NCBI GenBank assembly: GCA_027482985.1
Contig: JAIXVO010000811.1
Location: 1 to 8,698 of the forward strand
Length of the DNA stretch: 8,698 bases
Source: Cyanobacteriota bacterium
GTDB lineage: Bacteria; Cyanobacteriota; Cyanobacteriia; Leptolyngbyales; Leptolyngbyaceae
Direction: 5' to 3'
This document shows, one piece after another, positions 1 through 5,703 of this stretch. The notes beneath the pieces are model-generated. The model searched no databases. It was not told where the DNA came from and saw nothing but the letters and a program-made list of their open reading frames with translations. The first letter of the stretch is position 1; the number at the start of each line of letters is the position of its first letter. The position numbers and the translations under genes were made by a program.

Positions 1-64
1 CGACTGGGGCTGGGAATCAGGTGAATTCCCGATGAAACCTGAGCGGTTCTGCATAAAGATCGGG
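1..64. other. Window edge downstream of the kinase gene
   Basis: This short flank lies 3' of the minus-strand kinase gene. It contains a 6-bp inverted repeat, GGGAAT (12-17) and ATTCCC (25-30) with a 7-base loop. No T-run follows on either strand, so it is a poor terminator candidate. A minus-strand ATG at 54-52 opens a frame that stays open to the edge for 18 codons. It would start 10 bases after the kinase stop, where a partner response regulator could begin, but it has no clear ribosome binding site and its residues are not recognisable. Confidence 0.3.
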
Positions 65-3000
65 TTAACGCGACTCTGAGCGCAGGGGTTGCGGTTGCCA
101 GCAACTAGAGGCCGTCCCCAAGGGGAGGGCGATCGTCAATTGGGTGCCCTCGCCCAGAGTCGATTGCAGCGAGACCCAACCGCCATGCAATTCCGCCAGT
201 TTTTGAGTAATCACTAAGCCCAAGCCAGACCCTTGATGTTGCCGATCCAGGGAGCTATCCACCTGAGAGAAGGGCTGAAACAGCGATCGCTGATCAGCCT
301 CGCTAATTCCAATTCCAGTATCCCACACCACAAAATGAATCCAGGGGGCAGCGGGAGCGTTGCTGAAAGGGGGGCATAAGGTCGGGGAGAGGCTGGGCGA
401 TCGTAGCGGCGGATCACAGTAAATTTTTAACCCCACTGCCCCTGCCGGCGTAAACTTAATGGCATTGATCAGCAAATTCAACAACATTTGCTTCAAGCGG
501 CGGGGATCGGCAACTATCCATTCTGTCTCCGGTGCCAGTTCGACCTCCAACCGTAAGCCCTGACTGCTAGCCTGCTCCTGCAACAAACTGGTGACGGCTT
601 CACAAATATCAACGATGTGAATCAGTTGCAGATTCAGTTCCATCCGCCCCGCTTCCAACCGTGACAGATCAAGAATGTCGTTGATCAGTTCCAGCAGATG
701 TTCGCCGCTAGCATAAATGCGCTCCATATATTCTTGCTGGCGTGGGTTGAGAGCGCCCGCAAAACCTTGCAGCAAAACATTCGAAAAGCCGAGGATGGCC
801 GTTAGCGGTGTCCGCAGTTCATGACTGGTGGTGGCGACAAATTCTTGCTTGAGCCGGGTGGTTTCCGTGAGTTGATGATTTTGGGTTTCTAACAGTTGCC
901 ATTGTTGCTTAAATTCCGTAATGTCTCGGCACACCCCAATCACCCGTTGCACCTCGCCATTAGGATCGGTAATCGGGGCGTAGACCGATTCAAACATCCG
1001 ACACCCATCTGGCAACCGGATTTCGTGATTAATAAAAACTTTTTCGGCAGTCACCACGGCTTGTTGCAATACCTGTTCTAAGGCTCGATTACCCGCTGGT
1101 AGAAGTTCCTGATTGGTCTTGCCAATGATTTGCTGTCGGGGTCGGCGCAACAGGGCACAGCCTGCCGGATTAATCGCCGTGTAGCGGAGTTCGGCATCAT
1201 ACTCCACATACATATCAATCGATTTTTCTAGAAACGATCGCAAATATTCGGCGCTCAGTCGTTGTTCGTGTTCTTGCCGATATAAATGAGCTTGCCGCAG
1301 GGCGATCGCGCAGTAGTTCGTCGCCTGTTCCACCAATTCCACTTCCGCTGCGGCAAAGGTGCGATCGCGCAATTGCAACACGATCACCATCCCCATTTCC
1401 GACTCAACCCCCATAATCGGGCGCACAATTTGGCTGAATTGAGTTTGGTCGGTGGCCTCGAAATGAGCGCTGAATTGGGCCAGTTCGAGTAACAGCGTCC
1501 TGGTCTCAAAGTTGCCATTGAAGTAGTACGTTTCCGCATTCGCAGTAGACGTTGCGAATGGGATGGGGAGGTTCGCCAGCGCTAATTGGTGCCCCAAAAA
1601 GGTGATGGTTTTGGGAATTTGAGGGCTGAAGGCTTCAAATTTTACTTCCAGGGTATGGTTTTTGGAGTTATAGCGGCTGATCAAACAAACATCTACACCC
1701 AGAGTCGATACCAAGCCCCGTACCAGGTGTCCAAACAGGTGATTTTCGTCAAATTCGCGATACAGACATTCGGTCAAACTCCGAATGAATTGCTCAAATC
1801 TGAGCGATCGCTCCAGGGATTTTGTCCGCTGCCGCACCCGATCTTCTAACTTGCAGGTGTAACGGGTCAGGCGACTCAAGAGTTTCGTTTGTTCTAGGGC
1901 GATCGCCAGTTGATTGGCGACGGCTTCCACCAGTTGCAAATCAGCACTCGTCCACTGCCGTTGAGTTTGACATTGATGCACTGCCAATAAGCCCCACAAC
2001 CTCCGCTGATTGGGTTTCAGCGCATCATCCATACTCAAAATTCCGGTAGCCACCATGCTTTTTACCTGCACTTGTTGAAGCATTTGTTGATGGCACTCGG
2101 TTAGCTGTGCCTGCGCCACATCATCCACACTCCACAACCGTCCGGTGCGATAGGCTTCTAAGTAGGGCGGCGGGATGCAATCAGCCCCAAAATGTTGGCC
2201 CTGCATACGGGCAAATAAGGGATGCACCGCTTCACTTACACAGCGCCCCCCACCCTCTTCCATAAACTGGTAGATCACGACGCGATCGCTCAGCAGCGCA
2301 TGGTTTAATTCTGCTGCCGCATTTTGGAGCATCGTTGGTAAATCGATCGCCGAGCGAATGCGCACCGCAATATTGTTCAGCAGGGTGGTCTGTTCTTGGC
2401 GTTGCTGAATTTCCTGGAAGGCGTGTAACCGTTCGGCTTCAATTTGGCGGCGATCGCTCAGGTCGGTCACAAAGCCCAGCAAAAATCCGGCATCCGCCTC
2501 TCGGTCGCCCACCAGCGACACCTTCACTTCTGCCCACACCAAACTGCCATCCGCCCGCCGAAACCGTTGTGCAAAGATGCGCGGTTCCTGGTAATGCACC
2601 ACCTGCTGGATCAGCTCCAATGCGGTACGACAATCATCCGCCGCGGTCAGGCATTGCAAATCGAGCCGCCGCAATTCGGTTTCGCTGTACCCCGTCAACT
2701 GACAAAAAGCCGGATTCACAGCGCTCAAGCTGCCGTCTAGCTGCGCCTGAAACACCCCCAGCGGCAATTGCTGAAATAACGGTTGACATAACGGCGATCG
2801 CGAGGCCGCAGGCGCAGGCACAGCTACCGACGGGGGAGCTTCACTGAGTTGTAAAAAATGTTGCCAGCAGGCTTGGAGGATCTGCGGTGCCGGAGGAAAA
2901 TGCTCCTGAGCTGCGACGTGTAAGCGATCGGGGGCAGCGTCCTCCAGTCCAGCAAAAAGTTGATTGATCAGGGCTTGATCGAGAATTAAAGTGGTTTGCC

Positions 3001-3340
3001 AGTGGATCGCCCCCGTTTGCCAGCAATCTGCTGGTAGCGGGCACTCAACGCCAGTGGGGATGGGTTGCAGCTGTAATCCTACCCGCAATTGGGAGGCCAC
3101 GATCAAGACACCAACATCAGCAACGATGGGGATAGCCGTCGTCTCTAGCGCTTGTGCCGGCCCCAATTGCTGCCAAATTCGGTGCAAGTTCTGCTGTAGG
3201 GGGCGGTTGGAGCCAGCAAAAATCACCCGTTGAACTTGATCTTGCACACAAATGGAGGTGTGCAAATTTTGCAATAAATTCAATAAATCAGACCAAGACA
3301 AATGCCAGGAGATTTGACTTGGAATCATGCGGTGATTCAT
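65..3340 (-). CDS. Soluble multi-PAS/GAF sensor histidine kinase with a cyanobacteriochrome-like GAF domain
   Basis: A 1091-residue cytoplasmic two-component sensor kinase that should autophosphorylate on His and pass the phosphate to a response regulator not visible here. No signal peptide or membrane segment is seen. Order: unrecognised N-terminal region (about 12-165); PAS/PAC (about 188-300); GAF1 (about 318-485); coiled linker (490-512); GAF2 (about 513-685); PAS (about 700-810); HisKA with SHELRTPL and phospho-acceptor H840; HATPase with N box (N955, N959), G1 DTGIGIS (1007-1013), F box (1020-1025) and G2 GSGLGL (1037-1042). All kinase boxes look intact. GAF1 resembles phytochrome/cyanobacteriochrome GAFs (DRVVIYQF at 352, LWGLLAVHQC at 448) and carries C416-H417 plus C388. 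A proline/serine-rich insert (about 976-1000) sits between the N and G1 boxes. TAA lies directly before the ATG, so translation starts at 3340 or at Met5 (3328); neither has a strong Shine-Dalgarno. No receiver domain is fused. The kinase call is secure; the signal sensed is inference. Confidence 0.95.
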   Translation of the reverse strand: MNHRMIPSQISWHLSWSDLLNLLQNLHTSICVQDQVQRVIFAGSNRPLQQNLHRIWQQLGPAQALETTAIPIVADVGVLIVASQLRVGLQLQPIPTGVECPLPADCWQTGAIHWQTTLILDQALINQLFAGLEDAAPDRLHVAAQEHFPPAPQILQACWQHFLQLSEAPPSVAVPAPAASRSPLCQPLFQQLPLGVFQAQLDGSLSAVNPAFCQLTGYSETELRRLDLQCLTAADDCRTALELIQQVVHYQEPRIFAQRFRRADGSLVWAEVKVSLVGDREADAGFLLGFVTDLSDRRQIEAERLHAFQEIQQRQEQTTLLNNIAVRIRSAIDLPTMLQNAAAELNHALLSDRVVIYQFMEEGGGRCVSEAVHPLFARMQGQHFGADCIPPPYLEAYRTGRLWSVDDVAQAQLTECHQQMLQQVQVKSMVATGILSMDDALKPNQRRLWGLLAVHQCQTQRQWTSADLQLVEAVANQLAIALEQTKLLSRLTRYTCKLEDRVRQRTKSLERSLRFEQFIRSLTECLYREFDENHLFGHLVRGLVSTLGVDVCLISRYNSKNHTLEVKFEAFSPQIPKTITFLGHQLALANLPIPFATSTANAETYYFNGNFETRTLLLELAQFSAHFEATDQTQFSQIVRPIMGVESEMGMVIVLQLRDRTFAAAEVELVEQATNYCAIALRQAHLYRQEHEQRLSAEYLRSFLEKSIDMYVEYDAELRYTAINPAGCALLRRPRQQIIGKTNQELLPAGNRALEQVLQQAVVTAEKVFINHEIRLPDGCRMFESVYAPITDPNGEVQRVIGVCRDITEFKQQWQLLETQNHQLTETTRLKQEFVATTSHELRTPLTAILGFSNVLLQGFAGALNPRQQEYMERIYASGEHLLELINDILDLSRLEAGRMELNLQLIHIVDICEAVTSLLQEQASSQGLRLEVELAPETEWIVADPRRLKQMLLNLLINAIKFTPAGAVGLKIYCDPPLRSPSLSPTLCPPFSNAPAAPWIHFVVWDTGIGISEADQRSLFQPFSQVDSSLDRQHQGSGLGLVITQKLAELHGGWVSLQSTLGEGTQLTIALPLGTASSCWQPQPLRSESR

Positions 3341-3571
3341 TTAAGCGATCACTAACTAACTTTAGATGCAAGCGATGATTTAGTAATTCAATCCAGCGAC
3401 AGGTGACACCAGATCCGCTAGATTCGCGAGAAGATCATCAGGCGACACCCTGAATCCTCAAGCAGTAAGCAGCCAGAGAAATGTATCAAAGAATACATCC
3501 ATGTCTGGTTGTCCCTAGTCTTCCCCGCCAATTACCGAACTATCACGGAGCAAGTAAAGTTTTGTAGCACT
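3341..3571. other. Intergenic region upstream of the kinase gene
   Basis: These 231 bp separate the asparaginase stop from the kinase start, both on the minus strand, so the region should carry the kinase promoter. I see no convincing -35/-10 pair and no small gene. It holds an 11-base near-direct repeat, CAGGTGACACC (3400-3410) and CAGGCGACACC (3439-3449), with one difference. A 6-bp inverted repeat lies at 3481-3498. Either could be a protein-binding site, but neither is a known operator. Confidence 0.5.
3481..3498. promoter_or_regulatory. Operator-like inverted repeat ATGTAT-N6-ATACAT
   Basis: A perfect 6-bp dyad with a 6-base spacer (CAAAGA) lies about 140 bp upstream of the kinase start. 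Its form suits a dimeric regulator, but dyads this short and AT-rich arise often by chance, and I cannot match it to a known regulator. Confidence 0.2.
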
Positions 3572-4531
3572 CTACACCATTGAGAGATCGCCAGAAACCT
3601 CTAGCCGCGTCACAGTGCCCACGGTCATAAAGGTTTCCGCCAATTTTTCGGAAACGGAAGGTGTCATCCAACCCATTTGCCGTAAGAGATGAACCGCCAC
3701 GGCATATTTGGCGCGCTTGGCTCCATCCATGACTTTGATGGCTAACCCCATGCCTTCACCGACTCGCCCGACGCATTGAATCCCCTCGGCTCCGGATTTA
3801 CTTACCAGTTCGCCATTGGTGAGCTGCATCAGTTCGGTATCAAATTCGCCTGCTCCGGCAATCATCGCGGGATGATGCACCATCGCTCGGACAATCCGTT
3901 CCAGATCCAGACTGCTGCCGGATGCGAACCGCGCATACAGAGCGGCCATCTGCCCTAATTGGAGGAAATAAGTCGGCGCGCCACAATCATCTCTGGCACT
4001 AATAAATTCCTCACCCGGCATACTCAGCAGTTCTGCCACTTTTTGTAGGATCAATTGCTGCACCGGATGACTGCGTTGCAAGTAGCTGTTGAGTGCCCAA
4101 TTGCGTTGCTGACACACGGCTAACATCCCCGCGTGTTTGCCGGAACAGTTATATTCCAGCAGACTTTTGGCACCGGAGGGCAGAGGACATTGCAACGCCG
4201 AAGGGTCGATGTCTGCCCGCCACAAAATATTGAAGACTTGCCGCACCTGTTCGATCTGCCCCCGATGGGAACTGCACATAATCGCCAGATCACGATCGCT
4301 CAACCCATAGCGTTCTAAGGTGCCCGTGGTAGACACCGCCAGTGCTTGAAACGGTTTTAAGGCCGATCGCACAAAGGATGCCGTTTCCGCACTCCCGGCC
4401 ACCAGCATCGTCCGTCCGCGATCGTCGCAAACGACGGCTTGAACGCGGTGGGTGGATTCTACAATGCCTTCCCGTAAGAGCCGGACTTCGAGTTCGGCGG
4501 CTTGGGTTCGTCGTGCCCGTGATGGTGTCAT
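3572..4531 (-). CDS. L-asparaginase, asparaginase II (Rhizobium etli ReAV-like) family
   Basis: Predicted cytoplasmic enzyme hydrolysing L-asparagine to aspartate and ammonia. It belongs to the asparaginase II family typified by R. etli ReAV, unrelated in fold to E. coli AnsA/AnsB. Counting from an upstream GTG at 4567 (331 residues), the expected residues are present: S68-A-L-K71 (SxxK), S100 in CSSHRG, C141 and K144 in NCSGKHAG, C195 in DDCGAP, and K257 in KSGAEG. As recalled for ReAV (S48, K51, S80, C135, K138, C189, K263), the S-to-S spacing (32) and C-to-C spacing (54) match exactly; the Cys and first post-SxxK Lys positions form its metal site. I prefer the ATG at 4531 (319 residues), because MTPSRARRTQAAELEV resembles the usual cyanobacterial N-terminus and the 12 extra residues do not look conserved. 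No strong Shine-Dalgarno precedes either start. The gene lies 60 bp downstream of the CGLD27 gene, possibly in the same transcript. The family call is firm; substrate preference is inferred. Confidence 0.9.
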   Translation of the reverse strand: MTPSRARRTQAAELEVRLLREGIVESTHRVQAVVCDDRGRTMLVAGSAETASFVRSALKPFQALAVSTTGTLERYGLSDRDLAIMCSSHRGQIEQVRQVFNILWRADIDPSALQCPLPSGAKSLLEYNCSGKHAGMLAVCQQRNWALNSYLQRSHPVQQLILQKVAELLSMPGEEFISARDDCGAPTYFLQLGQMAALYARFASGSSLDLERIVRAMVHHPAMIAGAGEFDTELMQLTNGELVSKSGAEGIQCVGRVGEGMGLAIKVMDGAKRAKYAVAVHLLRQMGWMTPSVSEKLAETFMTVGTVTRLEVSGDLSMV

Positions 4532-4591
4532 GCGGTCAACTCTAACATCAGACGAAAATGATGACACATTTGCAGGTTAAATCTCCAGGAA

Positions 4592-5113
4592 TTACAACAA
4601 AATTGTCCAGGCGATCGCTCCCAGCAACCAACTTCCCAGCAACACGCCAAACGTTGCTTGCATGCGTTTGAGCAGGGGTTGAATTTGGTAAGCCACCACC
4701 AAGCGATCGCGAGTCAGCACTTCGGCAGGTTTTTCCCAAATTTGCCCATCGTACCAACCCGACTCCTCATACACGACGGCCGTATCCACCAGTCGCGAGG
4801 AGACATAAGCCCAGCCCAAATACAACCGCAGTAGGGCTAACACCACCACGCCAATGCTCCCCCCCGCACTGGCGAATAGAAACTGCGCTGGGAATTTGTG
4901 CGGCGCAAAACTCGCCGCCGCCACGGGTGCCGTCACCAACAAACTCCAAGCCCAGAGCCACACCATTTTTTGGATGTAACTCGCTAAATCCAGCATGGCC
5001 CAACAGAAGTACCAGGACTGGCGCAGTTCCTCATATTCATTCAAGGGCAATTGTTCGGCGGGCACCGGGCAGACGGCGAGACTGGATTTTTGCGTCAGGT
5101 CATCCGGTAACAC
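4592..5113 (-). CDS. CGLD27 (DUF1230/Ycf36) family membrane protein
   Basis: A 173-residue integral membrane protein of the family conserved in cyanobacteria, algae and plants (CGLD27, related to plastid Ycf36). The plant homologue has been linked to iron homeostasis; the molecular function is unknown. Seen here: the N-terminal signature CPVPAEQLPLNEYEEL (15-30), two hydrophobic segments (about 49-69 and 77-104), the family block YEESGWYDGQIWEKP (115-129) followed by LTRDRL, and a C-terminal membrane segment (about 153-173). The length is typical and nothing appears truncated. The start is the GTG at 5113: the next in-frame Met is residue 40, past the conserved motif, and AGGGAGGA sits just upstream at proper spacing. 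The gene diverges from trpE across a 590-bp repeat-rich gap and precedes the asparaginase gene on the same strand. Confidence 0.9.
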   Translation of the reverse strand: MLPDDLTQKSSLAVCPVPAEQLPLNEYEELRQSWYFCWAMLDLASYIQKMVWLWAWSLLVTAPVAAASFAPHKFPAQFLFASAGGSIGVVVLALLRLYLGWAYVSSRLVDTAVVYEESGWYDGQIWEKPAEVLTRDRLVVAYQIQPLLKRMQATFGVLLGSWLLGAIAWTILL

Positions 5114-5118
5114 GCTAA

Positions 5119-5126
5119 TCCTCCCT
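5119..5126 (-). promoter_or_regulatory. Strong Shine-Dalgarno fixing the GTG start of the CGLD27 gene
   Basis: On the minus strand the sequence reads AGGGAGGA, with the GGAGG core ending 6 bases before the GTG at 5113. It is the best ribosome binding site in the window and decides in favour of the GTG start. Confidence 0.75.
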
Positions 5127-5176
5127 GGGGGCGATCGTTCAACAATGCAATCTGTTCCACGCTTAAGATATTTGTC

Positions 5177-5182
5177 AGTATA
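5177..5182 (-). promoter_or_regulatory. Candidate -10 element for the CGLD27 gene
   Basis: Minus-strand TATACT lies about 64 bases upstream of the GTG start, close to the -10 consensus. Where a -35 box would be expected (about 5200-5205) the sequence is already inside the purine tract and has no TTGACA-like hexamer. If this is the promoter, the repeat tract directly abuts it and its core is weak or activator-dependent. Confidence 0.3.
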
Positions 5183-5188
5183 GACGAC

Positions 5189-5258
5189 GGAGGGAGGGGG
5201 AGGGAGAGGGAGGGGAGGGAGAGGGAGGGGAGGGAGGGAGAGGAAGGGGAGGGAGGAG
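5189..5258 (+). repeat. 70-bp uninterrupted polypurine tract (G-quadruplex/triplex-prone)
   Basis: Seventy consecutive bases are all A or G, built mostly from GGGA and GGGGA units. About ten runs of three or more G with one- to three-base spacers lie between 5192 and 5238, fitting the G-quadruplex pattern several times over. The homopurine/homopyrimidine character also permits triplex (H-DNA). A diverged pyrimidine-rich counterpart lies at 5551-5618. Whether such structures form in the cell is not shown by sequence. Confidence 0.9.
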
Positions 5259-5291
5259 TCAGGAGACAGGAGTCAGGAGACAGGAGTCAGG
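5257..5291 (+). repeat. Five tandem AG(T/A)CAGG heptamers (STRR-like)
   Basis: Five head-to-tail heptamers alternate AGTCAGG and AGACAGG, giving a 14-bp superperiod (AGGAGTCAGGAGAC). Single related units recur after each palindrome (5337-5345, 5389-5397), and complementary CTCCTGACTCCTGG occurs at 5553-5566. Intergenic short tandemly repeated heptamers (STRR) are known from filamentous cyanobacteria; this matches that type, though I cannot assign it to a named class. Confidence 0.85.
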
Positions 5292-5304
5292 AGGAAAAAG
5301 AAAA

Positions 5305-5345
5305 AATTGTAGAGACGTACCGCTGGTTCGTCTATGAGTCAGGAG
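5305..5345 (+). repeat. Palindromic repeat module, copy 1
   Basis: A 41-bp unit: AATTGTAG, a 9-bp stem AGACGTACC (5313-5321), loop GCT, GGTTCGTCT (5325-5333), then TATGAGTCAGGAG. The stem has one T-T mismatch (5318/5328). It matches copy 2 at 39 of 41 positions. Intergenic GTAGAGACGT...ACGTCTCTAC palindromes are, to my knowledge, widespread in cyanobacterial genomes; no transposase is associated here. Confidence 0.85.
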
Positions 5346-5356
5346 AGAAGGGACAC

Positions 5357-5397
5357 AATTGTAGAGACGTACCGCTGGTACGTCTATGAGGCAGGAG
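5357..5397 (+). repeat. Palindromic repeat module, copy 2
   Basis: A second 41-bp direct copy starting 52 bp after copy 1. Its stem is a perfect 9 bp: AGACGTACC (5365-5373), loop GCT, GGTACGTCT (5377-5385), followed by ATGAGGCAGGAG. The two differences from copy 1 are A5380 (T in copy 1, restoring pairing) and G5391 (T in copy 1). Confidence 0.85.
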
Positions 5398-5520
5398 GAA
5401 AAATTGTCGCGACAGGTTGTTGGCGCGGCTAAGCGGAAGTTATGCGGGAAATGATTGCCGTTGTCCCGATGTGTCCCCAGCGACCGATGCCCCGCTCCTT
5501 TCCATCCCCATGCTCCGGCC

Positions 5521-5550
5521 TAGACGTGCCAGCGGCACGTCTCTACAATT
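5521..5550 (-). repeat. Palindromic repeat module, inverted copy 3
   Basis: Read on the minus strand, this matches the first 30 bases of copy 2 at 28 positions. Its 9-bp stem is perfect (AGACGTGCC 5522-5530, loop AGC, GGCACGTCT 5534-5542). The two differences from copy 2 fall on opposite sides of one stem pair, so A-T became G-C with pairing kept. AATTTTCTCCTGACTCC follows, the reverse complement of the heptamer-to-A-run junction before copy 1. Confidence 0.85.
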
Positions 5551-5618
5551 TTCTCCTGACTCCTGGCTCCTTCCCTTCCTCTCCCTCCCTTCTCCTCCCT
5601 CCCGTTCCTCCCGCTCCA

Positions 5619-5647
5619 TTGTCCATTGTCCTGCCAGACCGCATACT
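5619..5647 (+). promoter_or_regulatory. Candidate trpE promoter
   Basis: TTGTCC (5619-5624), a 17-base spacer and CATACT (5642-5647) form a reasonable sigma-70-type promoter. Transcription would start near 5654, giving a leader of about 50 bases. The -35 hexamer is part of a CCATTGT tandem duplication, so the repeat tract would supply part of the promoter. Confidence 0.4.
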
Positions 5648-5659
5648 GTTGAGAGAGCA

Positions 5660-5674
5660 CCCCGGATTCTGGGG
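5660..5674 (+). promoter_or_regulatory. Short hairpin in the trpE leader
   Basis: CCCCGG-ATT-CTGGGG can form a 6-bp stem (one G-U pair) with a three-base loop, ending 29 bases before the trpE ATG. A TTTT run follows 10 bases later (5684-5687), too far for a classical intrinsic terminator. No Trp-rich leader peptide is present, so attenuation as in E. coli is not supported. Confidence 0.3.
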
Positions 5675-5703
5675 CGATCGCGGTTTTCTAGTTGCCAAGC
5701 GTT

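Larger units (their letters stand above)
5232..5589. repeat. Mosaic inverted repeat (foldback element) between CGLD27 and trpE
   Basis: The left arm order is purine tract, CAGGAG heptamers, A-run, ATTGTAGAGACGT palindrome; the right arm carries the same parts reversed and complemented. Exact arm matches include GGGAGGGAGAGGAAGGG (5232-5248) with its complement (5573-5589) and AATTGTAGAGACGT (5305-5318) with its complement (5537-5550). The left arm has an extra palindrome copy and extra heptamers. About 105-120 bp of non-repeat DNA lies between the arms. No open reading frame resembles a transposase and no target duplication is evident, so this could be a non-autonomous element or independent accumulation of the same repeat kit. 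Confidence 0.7.
5114..5703. other. Divergent intergenic region, 590 bp, filled with repeats
   Basis: This gap lies between the divergent CGLD27 and trpE genes, so both promoters must lie here. From left: CGLD27 leader and candidate promoter (5114-5188), a 70-bp purine tract, AG(T/A)CAGG heptamers, two direct copies of a palindromic module, a 10-bp perfect palindrome TGTCGCGACA (5405-5414), about 105 bp of non-repetitive sequence (5415-5520), an inverted copy of the palindrome, a pyrimidine-rich stretch (5551-5618), tandem CCATTGT heptamers (5617-5630), and the trpE promoter/leader. No coding sequence is convincing: short open frames cross the repeats and resemble nothing known. The 5415-5520 core is unassigned. 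Confidence 0.85.

Noticed and set aside
1..54. Minus-strand frame open from an ATG at 54 to the edge, possible next gene after the kinase
   Set aside because: Only 18 codons are visible, there is no ribosome binding site, and the residues are not recognisable; it is too little to call a gene.
2335..2847. 170-codon plus-strand frame, and other plus-strand frames within 896-3233
   Set aside because: They lie antisense inside the kinase, whose domains are fully accounted for on the minus strand; their translations are low-complexity and unlike known proteins.
3563..3576. TGTAG-CACT-CTACA hairpin at the end of the asparaginase gene as a terminator
   Set aside because: The stem is only 5 bp, overlaps the stop codon, and is followed on the minus strand by AAAACTTT, not a U-run.
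4532..4567. GTG start at 4567 for the asparaginase, adding 12 residues
   Set aside because: The added residues do not resemble the family N-terminus and no ribosome binding site supports it, though it cannot be excluded.
5305..5397. Two 41-bp direct repeats considered as a minimal CRISPR array
   Set aside because: The intervening 11 bp is too short for a spacer, the unit is a palindromic intergenic repeat with an inverted third copy, and there are no cas genes.
5660..5687. trpE leader hairpin plus TTTT as a transcription attenuator
   Set aside because: The T-run is 10 bases from the stem, there is no competing antiterminator and no Trp-rich leader peptide.
5692..5703. TTG start for trpE giving four extra residues
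   Set aside because: MIFPDF at the 5704 ATG matches the usual cyanobacterial TrpE N-terminus.
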